Source of the DNA: Zeus faber
Taxonomy: Eukaryota; Chordata; Actinopteri; Zeiformes; Zeidae
Direction: 5' to 3'
Length of the DNA: 64,000 nt
Assembly (NCBI GenBank): GCA_960531495.1
Contig: OY482854.1
Span: 9,698,128 to 9,762,127 of the forward strand
Both the position numbers and the translations under genes were made by a program. The notes beneath the pieces were generated by a model. That model worked only from the letters and a program-made list of their open reading frames with translations. It was not told where the DNA came from and did not search any database. This document shows, in pieces, positions 51,416 through 62,018 of the stretch. Positions within the stretch are counted from its first letter, which is position 1. Every line of letters starts with the position of its first letter.

Positions 51416-51613
51416 TCCCTCACTCTCCCTCTCTGTCTGCCGACAGTCTCCCATCTCTCTCCCTCCCTCCTCTTCCTAGCTAGCTCTCCCTACTCTCCCT
51501 CCCTCTCTCAATCTCGCTCTCTCCCTCCTTCTCTTGATCTTCCTCCCTCCTCTCTCTCCCACTCTCCCCCCCCCCCCCCCCCCCTCTCTGTCTCTCTCTC
51601 TCTCTCGCTCTCC
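51416..51613. repeat. Polypyrimidine tract with C19 run
   Basis: The plus strand is almost only C and T. A homopolymer of 19 C lies at 51,566-51,584. Confidence 0.9.
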
Positions 51614-51882
51614 AGTGTGCATTTAGCATGTCATTGATTTACAACGCAGGGAATGGTGCACTCACATGGGAGCATCAACCTCACATTGAGACAGAGAGAA
51701 TGCACCGGCACCGAGTGATTAATCCATTGCAGCTGATTGGATGGAGGTGTTGAAAACAATGCGGAAATTACACCATGCGTCCACAGGGAGCCGGTTTGGT
51801 GTCCACTGTCTGTGGTGCTGAAAGGCAGGCACTCACATAATGTATGTGACTTGCTGACATCTGTTGAAGTAATTTAGACATA
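51614..51882. other. Non-coding, nothing recognised
   Basis: Mixed sequence between the pyrimidine tract and the Tc1 element. Confidence 0.45.
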
Positions 51883-52414
51883 CAGTCATGGCCCAAAACA
51901 TTGGCACCCTTGCACATATTGAAGGAAACTCACAATTGTCTCTAAAATAAGTTGACATTGACACAAGTATTCGGTCTCTGCAAGTCTTTATTTCACTCTT
52001 AAAAATACACAAAATATGATTTTGGTTCAGAACTTAACATAACCTTTTAAATCATAAAACAAACAGAAATTGGGCTGCCAAAATTATTGACACCCTAGAT
52101 TTAATATTTGGTAGCACAGCCTTTGGAGAAAAGAACTGCTGTCAAGCACTTCCTATAGACTTCAATGAGATTCCAACACCTCTCCACTGGCTCCGCAGAT
52201 GTTCAATGGCAATTCGATCTGGACTCATTGCTGGACACTTTAAAACTGTCCAAAATACCTTGTTAATCTTCCGATTTCATGATGTCATGAAAAGATTCGA
52301 GGCACCCTGTACCAGAGGCAGCAACGCAACCTGAAACATCAGTGAACCTCCTCCATGTTTAACTGTTAGGACAGTGTTCTTTCCTTTGAAGGTCTCATTT
52401 TTTTCTGTAAACAC

Positions 52415-52921
52415 TGAGTGCCACATTAGTTCCGGCAGGCCACAAAGTCACGCTCAGCGCTGGAGCCAGCCTCGCTCGCTGATCCTCACCAACTAATGGA
52501 TCAGTTGATCCCGTCTACGCATCCAATTGGCAAATCTCATCCAGGGAGCCTAATTTAAGCTGCGTTAGCCTGCCTACCCTCTTTGCTTTCTTCGCAAGCT
52601 GCTTTGCCACCAACCTCCACCCCAGCGCCTCCTTTTATCCTGTGCTGACTATCAGTGTCATTTCTGTTGTCACTGATGCCTGCTATGTTCTGTTCCCTTG
52701 TGGGGTCTTTGTTGCTGCTCTCCCTGCCTTAGGCTTTCCATGTACACACATAGCAGGGCACGGAGGCGTGCGCCCCTTACCTAGGCTTTCCACGCATGGG
52801 TGTGGAAGGGCAGGGAGGTGCCAGAACAGAGCCATACCGCCAAAATAAACGTTCTCGGAAATATACTGCATGTCGCTGCCATTGAAAAAAAGTTTCTTTG
52901 ACAAAATGTGGTCCTGACTCA
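52415..52921 (+). mobile_element. Probable solo LTR inserted in the Tc1 element
   Basis: The block starts TGAGTGCCACATTAG and ends TGTGGTCCTGACTCA, so it has TG...CA termini with a TGAGT/ACTCA inverted match. It interrupts otherwise continuous Tc1 sequence. An AATAAA signal (CCAAAATAAACG, about 52,842) lies about 80 bases before the end, as expected for an LTR on the plus strand. A clear 4-6 bp target duplication was not seen. Confidence 0.5.
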
Positions 52922-53064
52922 AATATAGTCTATGCGATTTACCAAAAAGCTCTAATTTGTCTCATCTGTCGAAAGGATATTCTCCCAGAAGTATTTTGGC
53001 TTGTTCAGGTTTTTTTGGGCAAATAACAGCCGGGCTTTCTTGTGTCTTGTGTTTCTTGTGTCCC

Positions 53065-53454
53065 TCAGCAGTGGGGTCCTCCTGGGTCTCCTACTGTAGA
53101 ACCCCTATCCATTGAGTTGGTGACGGATGGTGCGAGTTGAAACGGTTGTATCTTGTGTCTGAAGGACAGATTGAATCTGTTTCGCAGTTGTCTGAGGTCC
53201 TTTCTCCAGCATTCGAACAATCCCTCGCTGGAATCTTTGGTCAGCTTTTCTCTAGCGTCTCTTCCAGGGAGGTTGGCTACAGTACCACAGGCTTTAAACG
53301 TCTTGATAACATTGTGCACGGTGGACACAGGAACATCAAGGTCTCTGGAGATGGACTTGTAGCCTTGAGACTTGGTTGGACAGAAGATCTTTGCCAAGCG
53401 TGGACAATGCTTGGCTGCGTATTTGAAATTTAATTGGAAATAATTGGATTTCAA
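53065..53454 (-). pseudogene. Tc1-like transposase N-terminal fragment
   Basis: The frame carries the paired-type helix-turn-helix DNA-binding region: GYKSISRDLDVPVSTVHNVI, then FKACGTVANLPGRDAREKLT. The DDE catalytic region would lie further left, but it is broken by frameshifts and by the inserted LTR; traces such as FWENI (about 52,98x, minus strand) remain. Tc1 transposase binds the inverted ends and moves the element into TA sites. This copy lacks an intact catalytic domain. Confidence 0.7.
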
Positions 53455-53690
53455 GCTTACCCGCTTGAAATCCAGTTATTTCTTGCAACTTCTAAAAAGC
53501 TGCCAATAATATTGTCCAGGCCAGTTTTGGATTTCTGTGTGAAAGAAGCTATGATTCAATACTTTTTTTTCCAGCTTTTTTGTTTGTTCCTCTGCAAACC
53601 AAAGAACTACATATATGGATACCAAAAGATGTTTTAATTTCACAATTTTCTTGAAGAAATGGTGTGTTATTTGAAAAAATGCTTGAGGTT

Positions 53691-54515
53691 GAGAAAGGGA
53701 TAGAGGATGGGGAAAGGGGAATAAAGAGAAAATGACACCATCAAAGAGCAAGAGGACCAAAAAACCCTGGACCCTGAGAACACACACGGCGTAATTGTCG
53801 AAATTGAGGGCGTTTAAAAAAAAATTTTTATGTTGTTTTTCTTTTTTACGCGACACGGCTCCCGCCGCCAGAGAAGTGCCAATGAATGTAATTGGACTTT
53901 TAGATACGCGCCCAGGTGAGACCAGAACTAAATTAAAATAGGGTTTCACACCCACTTCCACGGCAGGCTGCAGTTAATCTCACTTGCTTTAATTCCACTG
54001 CGCATGTTTATGGCAGGAACCAAACCTCCCAGGCCCCTGTGAAAAGTGAAACGGCATGTGACTCGTCCCCGGAGGTGGAACAGGTGCTTTCAGGCTTAGA
54101 GCTCCTTGTTAACTTTTCTGCCCTCTAGCACACGGTACGACATATTCAGTATTTATTTTACAGTTGTTTGTTTTTACATATTTACCGCTTTACAGGTTGT
54201 CTCTCGCTTTTTGTGTTTTTTGGCAATGCAGAAACATATTCCCTCGTCAGAGCAATTCTTGAAATATGAAGGTGTGTTTGTGTCTGCTGAACAGCGTGTT
54301 GAAACAAATGCTGAAGGGCTTAATGTAACTCCAATACTGAATAAAATAGTCCTTTTTATTAAAATTGATCCACCTTTGTATGAATGAATATTATGTATAA
54401 TATATGCATATTTTAATATGCATATGATAATATGAATATTTTCTTACTCATATTACATGAATTCAAATATAATAAATTTCTCCATTATTTTTTTCATTTA
54501 ACAAGATAAGGCCAT
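53691..54515. other. Non-coding stretch
   Basis: No gene recognised. 54,390-54,500 is strongly AT-rich. Confidence 0.45.
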
Positions 54516-54581
54516 ACATATACAATATACGGCTATGACTCATGTTTTAGATATAAGCTTCTTTTGACCTGCTATGGTATA

Positions 54582-55401
54582 CATCAATCAGCCACAAAGT
54601 TAAAACCACTGACAGGTGTAGTGAATAACATTGCTCATCTCATTCCAGTGGCCCCTGCCAAGGGGTGGGATATGTTAGGCAGCAAGTGAACAGTCAGTTC
54701 TTGAAGTTGATGTGTTGGAAGCAGGAAAAATGGACAAGCGTAAGGATCTGAGCGACTTTGACAAGGACCAAATTGTGATGGTTAGACAACCGGGTCAGAG
54801 AATCTTCAAAACAGGTCTTGTGGGGTGTTCCCGGTAATGTAGAGGTTAGTGCCTACCAAAAGTGGTCCAAGTAAGCACAACCGCTGAACTGGCGACAGGG
54901 TCATGGGCACACATTGGCTCATTGACACGCCAGGGGAGCAAAGTTGAGCCCATCTGGTCCGATAATTAGCACAAATTGCATATTGGCTGTGATAGAAAGG
55001 TGTCAGAACACACAGTGCATCACAGCTTGCTGCGTATGGGGCTGCTTAGCCGCAGACCGGTCAGAGTGTCCATACTGACCCCTGTCCACTGCCGAAAGCA
55101 CCTACAATGGGCCAGGAGCATCAGAACTGGACCATGGAGCAATGGAAGAAGGTGCCTGGTCTGATGAATCACGTTTTCTTCTACGTCATGTGGACGGTCG
55201 GGGTTAGGGTCCGATGGAGCATCTGTGGGATGTGCTTGGACAACAAGCCTGGTACATGGGGGCCCCACCGAGCAACTTCCAGGACATATAGAAGCTGCTG
55301 CTTAAGTCTTGGTGCCAGATACTACAGGACACCTTCAGAGGTCTTGTGGACACAATATTCATTGTTAATAGTGGCAGTTTTAATGTTGTGGCTGATTGGT
55401 G
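54582..55401 (+). mobile_element. Tc1-like element, internally deleted
   Basis: Inverted ends CATCAATCAGCCACAAAGTT and, on the right, ATGTTGTGGCTGATTGGTG, flanked by TA on both sides (54,580-54,581 and 55,402-55,403). Inside are pieces of transposase in the plus orientation. It differs from the Tc1 family at 51.9 kb. Confidence 0.85.
54731..55310 (+). pseudogene. Tc1-like transposase, broken and deleted
   Basis: ATG at 54,731 begins [20 protein letters not shown], the usual N-terminus of this family. After a frameshift, the frame from 54,976 has VSEHTVHHSLLRMGLLSRRP and HCRKHLQWARSI; a further shift gives HQNWTMEQWKKV. The sequence then jumps from DGRVRVR-like coding (55,195) to a far C-terminal piece with GCSIGAP-antisense context (EHLWDVL coding, about 55,216). 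So much of the DDE domain is missing. It is inactive. Confidence 0.7.
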
Positions 55402-55478
55402 TATACAAGTCAAATGCAGTATGTATTAGATATTAGCTTCTTCTGACCTGCAATAGTATATATAAGTCATATACAGTA

Positions 55479-56602
55479 TTGTGGCAGTTTCACCACCACA
55501 CGCCACCCAACTGGCGTTTTTAGGGCACTCCGGCACAGAGACACAGACGACGAGGCGTTGTTAGGAACAGTTTATTGTAGAGCGAAGGCTAGGTGGAATT
55601 AGCCAGGAGCAGATGGAACATGTCATGACTCCTATCCTTAGTGTGTGTGTGTGTGTGTGTGGCTGGGGTTTTTAAACCTGCTGCTTGTTAGCCCAACCAA
55701 CCTAGTGTCAGGTCTGGCTGCTCAACCCATCCACACACCACATACTGCAACACCAAACTAAGGCCAGGCCAAAGCCTTCTCCCCCCCAACACCAAGCAGA
55801 GAACAAAAATGAAAAAAAAATGTTTGAAACAAAATTTGAAACAGGGTTGCTTTACCTAAAACTGCAGACTCTGATCCAGGGTTCCTATACCTTAAATCAT
55901 AAAAACACCGGACTCTGAAACAGGGTTCCCATACCTTATTCAAACAAAATGTCCAAAAGAAAATGAACATGTCCCCTTCCAGAGGACATGGGTTCCCTGG
56001 AGCGGCACGGTCGACCGGCTTCCTTCCACCAGGGCGACGACGGACCGCCCCCTCCTCACTTCGGAGCCTGGGCCTGCTCAAGGAACTACACTGTGCCAGA
56101 CCCGCCCGGTCTGTTTGACGGTCACGTCTGGCCCATGTACATCAAACACAAGAACGTACCTTGCCAAGGTAAGGTGCGCTGGCTGGTGACGGCGTGGCCG
56201 GACTTTGCTGCTGCTGCGGGGGCTGCTTGGAGGCGTGGCTGCTAGGCTGCTGGATGGTCCCGGCGATGGCCGCAGGACGGAGAAGCAAGCTGCCATTGGC
56301 TACCTGTGGTGATTGCTGCGCCGCTTCTCCCATGGTCCTCCGCTGGACCCCTAGGTGCTGTTGCTGCCAGTCGGGAGATGGCTGGTGCTGGGGCCGCCCG
56401 TTGAACCACTGCTGACGGGTGGGTTGTTAACACCAGTCTATTGTAGAGAGAAGGCGAGGTAGAATAAGCCAGGAGAAAGATGGAACATGTCATGACAGGG
56501 CTCCTCTCCCGAGTGCGTGGGTGGATGGGGTTTTTAAACCTGCTGCTTGTTAGCGCAACCAACAAGCGTCAGGTGTGGCTGCTCAAGCCATCCACACACC
56601 AC
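55479..56602 (-). mobile_element. LTR-bracketed block, minus orientation, with GC-rich interior
   Basis: Two direct repeats of about 180 bp: 55,565-55,744 and 56,430-56,602 (shared GGAACATGTCATGAC, GGGGTTTTTAAACCTGCTGC, CATCCACACACCACA). The left copy extends to 55,479 and then has TG...CA ends. Read on the minus strand, each has a TATA-like TTTAAAAACC, and the left copy also has AATAAA, in the order expected for an LTR. The right copy lacks the AATAAA (CAATAGAC instead) and the downstream part. The interior has no pol genes. Confidence 0.5.
55983..56168 (+). other. Exon-like segment of unknown identity
   Basis: Acceptor-like ATGTCCCCTTCCAG and a strong donor, CAAG|GTAAGG, bound 186 bases. 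One frame from ATG 55,988 is open across it and has protein-like composition (PHFGAWACSRNYTVPDP, then DGHVWPMYIKHKNVPCQ) with vertebrate-like codon choice and an N-glycosylation motif. I do not recognise the protein. On the opposite strand ATG 56,333, in a good start context (GGACCATGGG), opens 58 codons of Gln/Pro/Ser-rich sequence (KQPPQQQQSPATPSPAS) to another strong donor, GGCAAG|GTACGT, at 56,160. Only one of the two is likely real; it may also be neither. Confidence 0.3.
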
Positions 56603-56690
56603 AAGTATGTATTATATATATGCATCTTCTGACCTGCAATAGCATCAATAGTATATATGAGTCATATATGTATTACAGTAGATACAGCAT

Positions 56691-57514
56691 ATACTGTATG
56701 CTCTGACCTGCAATAGTAACACAGAGAATAAATCACTGTACAATAATATAAATTCAGGTCTTACATGTGTAAAACTGTAAAAATAGAGAACTTCATAAGT
56801 ACAATTCCACAATTGAGAGTTGAAACCAGGAGAGAAGCCAGGGAGAGGTGTCACAAACAACCCCCCATTAGGCTTTAATATCCGTCTTATGCGACTCGTA
56901 CACTGCTTGTTTTCTGAGGGTCCTCTTTCAAAGCTAAACCGATCAGCACATCTTACTCCATCTCAACGTTTTGTGTCTCTCTGAAGGGAGAGGACACTTT
57001 CTTTCCCAGATCCCAGAAATGGTCAAAATTGACGACGGGCTAGCTTTGTTCGTTGGAACGACCTTATTTTTCCTCCTACAAGGAGGGGGAGGTGGCCATA
57101 TCCCGTACAGGTATAATACAAGCACTAAAATATATGAACAAGCTGAATATATTCATGACTGAATACATTTTTAATTTTCAAGCTGGGGAAAGTCCTGGAA
57201 AATGCATCACATTATGGGCCATAGGAGAGGAGACGGTTCACCAAATATGAGATTGACATGAGCCCAGCCCATGTAGCGTAAATACATCCATGAAGTATGA
57301 AATTTAGCTGTTGACGTTCAAACAAGTGCACTCAATATGCAGCAAGATTTCTAATCTAAATGACTGAGAGCATAATCTTTTTCTGCCTCAACTTTCCAAT
57401 CATATCAATCATATCACATCCAAATCCATCTGAAATCCCCAATTTCCTGTTTCCATTGTTTCTCCAGCGAGAGACGGACACAGACCAAAGATTATTGGGT
57501 CAGAGTAAATTTAA
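56691..57514. other. Non-coding stretch
   Basis: No gene recognised. Confidence 0.45.
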
Positions 57515-57580
57515 ATAAGAGTAACTTTATTCATAAAGCACCTTCAGAAACCAAGTTACAAAGTTCTGTACCATCAGACT
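57515..57580 (-). mobile_element. L2-type LINE tail fragment
   Basis: GTAACTTTATTCATAAAGCA then TTACAAAGTTCTGTAC reads, on the minus strand, as the AAGT-TACAAAG / GCTTTATGAATAAAGT end of L2-type retroposons. Confidence 0.4.
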
Positions 57581-58606
57581 GTTAAACTGGAAAGTAATAC
57601 ATACTGTACGTATACCAGAAGCCGAAAAAATGTATAAAACATAAACACATAGGAACAAAGCAATAATATAGGAGAACTCTGGTTATTGGAGCTTCCCAGT
57701 AAAAGGTAAAAGCAAATCTAAAAAATGTTGTCACCTTTTGGCTGGAGTCCAGTTGATTGCAACAAATGTAAATCTAAATGTGATGTAACAAAGGCATAAA
57801 GAATGGTTTCCAGATTGTTGACGGATAAAAAAGTATTAAGTATTTAACTGTAGCATTTGAGAGTCATAGTTTGACTCTATGGTGGGCTTATCCAATTCAA
57901 GGTCTATGGTTCTTAAACCTGAGTCAAAATGGAGTGGCACGAGTGTACTTGCAAATACAGCATGTTGTAGTTTATTTGAGATTGCTCTGTTCATCCCCCT
58001 CATGTTCAATATTAATTTCAGGTTTTTTTCAGTGTGATTGCAGTTTTGGTATTCACTGGTCTTGAAATAGTAAATAAAAATAAAAAAAAAGAACAACTAT
58101 AAGTGCATTCAAACAAGAACCTGCCCATATTACTTGCCTGTGGCCAACCTTCCCAAAGACAATGTTTGCCCCTCCCGATAGAGCTCCTTTTTTAATTAGT
58201 GGAGTTGACAGCTCATCCATACTCATGTCGACCCTTGCTTCTTTTCTTTTGTTGTCTGGGAATAATACGCCTCTGATTTCATTGTTTTGTCTCAAGGTGC
58301 ACACCACAAAAAAAGGTATAACAGACAGAAGGCCTGAGAGACACAAACCATGAGGTTAACGGCAGGGTGGAAAACCAGGCAGGGTAGTCGGGGAAGTGAG
58401 CATGTTATCCCTGTGGCTTTGCTGAAAATATGGACTTCCCTCATTAAACGGCTCAGAAAGATGGAAGGAAAAAAAATTGTGCCATTCGGTCCCAATGCTA
58501 TTAAACCTTCCTAACTAGAGTTGGATGTCAAAAGGAGGTGGGGAAAAAAAACAAATAGCAAAATCAACCAAACAAAGAGCGTCTGTCTCAACTGAGTCCT
58601 TGACAG
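57581..58606. other. Non-coding stretch
   Basis: No gene or repeat recognised. Confidence 0.45.
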
Positions 58607-58802
58607 TCATTTGGCTTCACTGTCGGTTTGCCGCATGAAGGCTGAACTCCGCAAAAAGTCGGCAGCGTGTTCCCTAGAGGAAGACTTGGAGGGGCTGTCG
58701 GCTACAGCCCAAATAATTCAGGCGCGGATCACAGCCACACCGCCCTCCACCTCGTTCAAAGAGCATCGTGAGGAAGCGCAAACTCTCAAAGTCAGTCAGA
58801 CA
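58607..58802 (+). other. Weak candidate exon
   Basis: ACTGAGTCCTTGACAG ahead and GACA|GTAAGA behind bound 196 bases with one open frame. From ATG 58,635 it encodes a charged, helix-like sequence (MKAELRKKSAACSLEEDLEG). The frame stays open to 58,913. No family recognised; chance is a real possibility. Confidence 0.2.
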
Positions 58803-59432
58803 GTAAGACAAATGGGAAGCAGCAGGAGCAAAGTCAACGCTCCCTCTTCTTTAAAAGGCTCTGCTGCCAGGCTCCAGGCACTAGGGAAGAAGTTTGTCGT
58901 AATAGGAAACTAGAGCTACATATATGACCAGGATACACCTGTATAACCAGGCTTCCAAATGGGTCAGAAAGGAAGTAAAAGAAAACAGCAGCAACAAATG
59001 GAACATGAGAACCATGAAACAAATTGAATGCTGGGTGCCAGTTTCGACCAGTCAGATTATTGTGATAATTTCTGCCAATCACATTAAATTTACTTTTGAA
59101 GTTGCTTCCTTGACCCAAGCGGTTTAGTCTGGTTGACAACTAATCAACATTGAATAATTTACTAACCATTTAAACTCAATATAAATTCACTTCTTCTTTG
59201 AAAGGCGGGCAAAACCATTTATGTACGTTCATTTTACAAGTTAATTTTTCCACTGGAGGACTTCTAAAGAGGATGCACAACTTATTTCCAGTGAGAGATC
59301 AGAGTGTAAAAGTAAATCCCAAGAGCAGTTCTCAATGCACCCTCTGTGTTCACAGATAAGGACCTTTGATCAATTAGCGCTTTGATGGCGGCAAGACAAC
59401 AGCCATAGATCCTGCTTTGGAGGGTGACTTTC
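58803..59432. other. Non-coding stretch
   Basis: No gene recognised. Confidence 0.45.

Positions 59433-59477
<45 letters not shown>
59433..59477. repeat. (CA)n microsatellite
   Basis: About 22 CA units. Confidence 0.95.
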
Positions 59478-59481
<4 letters not shown>

Positions 59482-59651
59482 CCTCTCACTCCCTCTCTCT
59501 GTCACACATACACAAACAGTACAGTATACCCTCGTATAAAAGTCAAATTCAATTTCTTGAGCAAGTGTTTAAAACTGGAAATGTTAGGACACGTTTTCAA
59601 AATGTCAGGGGTGGTATTGGTTTTGCAGGTTTGTCTGTGAGTATCTCTGGT

Positions 59652-59654
<3 letters not shown>

Positions 59655-59683
<29 letters not shown>

Positions 59684-59684
59684 C
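59655..59684. repeat. (TG)n microsatellite
   Basis: About 14 TG units with one CG interruption. Confidence 0.9.
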
Positions 59685-60907
59685 ATGTGCGTGCACACAC
59701 ATATATATACATACGTATAAAACCCATTTCCATTTGAATCCTATACATTTTTTGCTTATGCGTCCGAGCCAACGTGTCACTCAACCATTATGGAGAGAAA
59801 GGCGGAATTCATCCTTCCATGACTACGTAGCCTTTGAAGCAGCCAACGCATAACTTCTCCGGAAAAATACACTGTCGCTTGTTTACGTCCACTTTTGACC
59901 CCGCCTTTTGGTTTGACGGATGTATAACTCGTCACCTAGACAACAGCCCTGCCCCTCAACCTCCCTCCTCCGATCCCATCAATCTTGCGCTGACGTCCAA
60001 TTATCCTCCCCCTCCCTGCTATTACAGTACTTTGCGTCCTTACCTGTTTTTCTTCCCCTGCCTCCCTACTTTCATTGCTCTGCTCATGCCATCAATTCTT
60101 TCTCTCTCCCTCTCTCTCGCTCTCTCTCTCTCTCTCTCCCCTTCTCTTGCTCTCTTTTGTAGCTGCCGCTCATGCTCGGTTCCTTTTGTCCTTTCGTTGC
60201 GTTTTAGCCCGTACTCTAACTCTCGCCGTTGGGAATCTGGCAGCTTCTAGTGCCTCTTGTAGCTCCATCAATCTTCACGTCCTCCCCCTGCACTCAAACT
60301 ATTCCTCCTCTTTTTTCATTCACGCAGCCCATGTTCACGCTAAGAGCGTTGAACTTTAAACCTATTTCTGACAGACAAGTCTTAAATTTTCTGTAAAAAT
60401 GATTTGAATTGATTTAGCATCTTTTTACTCTGGTATCTGGGCTCTGATGCTCATTACTCCCAGAGAGGTGTACAGCAAATATAGGCATACTTAATGAGCT
60501 ACAAATACAGGAGGGATGAGCTTGAATCCCTTTGGATAGAAGAGTAGAGCCCAACAGGTGGATGCATGGGAGGTGGATAGACTGCGACAAGTAAGCAGGG
60601 AGCAAAGCAGGGGGCGCAGGAGGGATTGGACGGCCCATAAAGCCGTACAAGGATGTGCCGCCGTCGAGTTGTCTGACAGAACTGTCATCTGTTAGTAGGT
60701 GGGTTAGGGTAATGCTGGTGTCACACCTTGAGAGAAGAGACGGAGAAAGACAGCCCTAACCTAACCCTAACCACAGAAATGGCTAGGAGTGTAGGTGAAA
60801 CACTATAAACGCAGTGTGATAGCAATTCTTTGATATCGCCTTGGAATGGCCAACGATGTTGCTATAATCAATAAAACTCTCCTCTATGTGTTAAAGACAA
60901 TATATGC
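59685..60907. other. Non-coding stretch with pyrimidine-rich patch
   Basis: 60,096-60,142 is (TC)n-rich. CCTAACCTAACCCTAACC at 60,752-60,769 is a short telomere-like run. The segment GTCGAGTTGTCTGACAGAAC (60,663) nearly repeats 19,867 (GTCAAGTTGTCTGACAGAAC), so this is part of an unnamed dispersed repeat. Confidence 0.45.
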
Positions 60908-61590
60908 CAGGCATGCCCAAAGTCCGGCCCCCCAGGCCAAATCCAGCCCGTGTCTAAATTTCCACTTGCCGGCAGCGTCTGTCATAGAATCAATAATATG
61001 TGGCCCACCAGCACATACAAAAAAAGCAATTTTATATTTCACCAGAGGATGGCAGTCGACTTGTGGCTGCACTCTCCCCCCATGACCCCTGTGTGAACTT
61101 TTACCACTGTGGTGTGTTTTTTTGCCCATTTCTAAAATGGCAACTGGAACTAAAAAAAGGAAAGTTGACAACGAGGGCCGCTGTTTTCTGTTTTCCAAGT
61201 GTAAATCGGAGTATTTTTTCACTGACATGCGAAACAACTGTGTGTGCTTAATTTGTCAAGAGACTGTGGCTGTTTTCAAGGAAGTCAATATTAAGCGGCA
61301 CTATCATACGAACATGCTAACTACGATAAGCTAACGGCAAACATCTCATCTCTGGCGGAGGAGTTTCAACAGCATTTCAGGGATTTTGTAGCTATTGAAA
61401 AGGAGATCACACTCTTTTCCTCTTCTTTTTCCGTGGATCCTAACGACGCTCCAGCCCACCTGCAGCTGGAGCTCATTGAGCTGCAGTGTGACGCGGAGTG
61501 TCACAGCCAGCACCAGCAACTCCCTCTTGTAAACTTTTACCGCCGGCTGGACAAAGACAGGTTCTGTCACTGGGTTGATGATTGACACAA
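60908..61590 (+). mobile_element. hAT (Charlie/ZBED-type) deletion derivative
   Basis: The left end CAGGCATGCCCAAAGTCCGG with CCCCCCAGGCCAAATCCAGC after it has the form typical of Charlie-type hAT ends in vertebrates. It carries the start and end of a ZBED/GTF2IRD2-type transposase, with the middle missing. The right end is lost where the gypsy element begins. Confidence 0.75.
61137..61563 (+). pseudogene. hAT transposase remnant: BED-like finger joined to C-terminal part
   Basis: ATG 61,137 opens MATGTKKRKVDNEGRCF, then YFFTDMRNNCVCLICQETVA and a histidine-containing RHYHTNM segment, the C2-H-type BED-like zinc finger of ZBED5/GTF2IRD2-related hAT transposases. A one-base loss near 61,308 shifts the frame. 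In the next frame come LAEEFQQHFRDFV and [14 protein letters not shown] followed by FYRRL, which belong to the C-terminal dimerisation region. The catalytic DDE core between them is gone. The host relatives are domesticated proteins, but this copy is plainly a dead transposon. Confidence 0.75.
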
Positions 61591-61904
61591 TGGGGAAGGG
61601 GCCAACATACCGGGGAGCGAGTTGTCAGGCAGCGGAGCATGGCCTCCACCTCCTGGTTCGCCCGCTCCATCTGGCCGTTGGTCTGGGGGTGGAAACCGGA
61701 GGAGAGACTGACCTGTGCCCCCAGGGCCGAGCAGAAGGCGCACCAGACCTGGGAGCTGAACTGGGGTCCTCTGTCCAAAACCACGTCTGCCGGGATGCCA
61801 TGGCGGCGGAATACCTCGGCCACCAGCAGGTCTGCGGTCTCCCTCGCCAATGGTAGTTTGGGCAGGGCGAGGAAGTGGGCCCCCTTAGAAAAGCGGTCCA
61901 CCAC
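61591..61904 (-). pseudogene. Gypsy integrase core, 3'-truncated
   Basis: Begins in the same frame as the RNase H part, after the stop at 62,019. [16 protein letters not shown] carries the first Asp (the preceding D-F-V-T-G-L-P segment lies between the stop and this ATG), [15 protein letters not shown] the second, and [14 protein letters not shown] the Glu of the D-D-E triad. After LRCLTTRSP the sequence leaves the gypsy and enters unrelated DNA. The C-terminal integrase domain is missing, so the copy cannot integrate. Confidence 0.8.
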
Positions 61905-62018
61905 CGTGAGGATGGTAGTGTTGCCCCGGGATGGTGGAAGACCGGTGACGAAGTCCAGGGCGATGTGGGACCAAGGACGAGTCGGGATGGGTAATCGGCA
62001 GAGGAGGCCGGAGCGGGG

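Larger units (their letters stand above)
51883..53690 (-). mobile_element. Tc1-like DNA transposon, broken, with an inserted solo LTR
   Basis: The left end follows TA and reads CAGTCATGGCCCAAAACATT, typical of fish Tc1 elements. An inner repeat, GCTGCCAAAATTATTGACAC (about 52,075), has a counterpart at 53,502 (GCTGCCAATAATATTGTCCA) on the other arm. The outer right end is eroded. The transposase lies on the minus strand. It is interrupted by an unrelated block at 52,415-52,921. Confidence 0.75.
54516..56690. repeat. Repeated unit broken up by two insertions
   Basis: A motif of the form CTTCTGACCTGCAATAGTAT then ATATAAGTCATATACAGTAT occurs at 54,559 (diverged), 55,440, 56,626 and partly at 56,700. 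Between these copies lie the Tc1 derivative (54,582-55,401) and the LTR-bracketed block (55,479-56,602). Confidence 0.6.
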
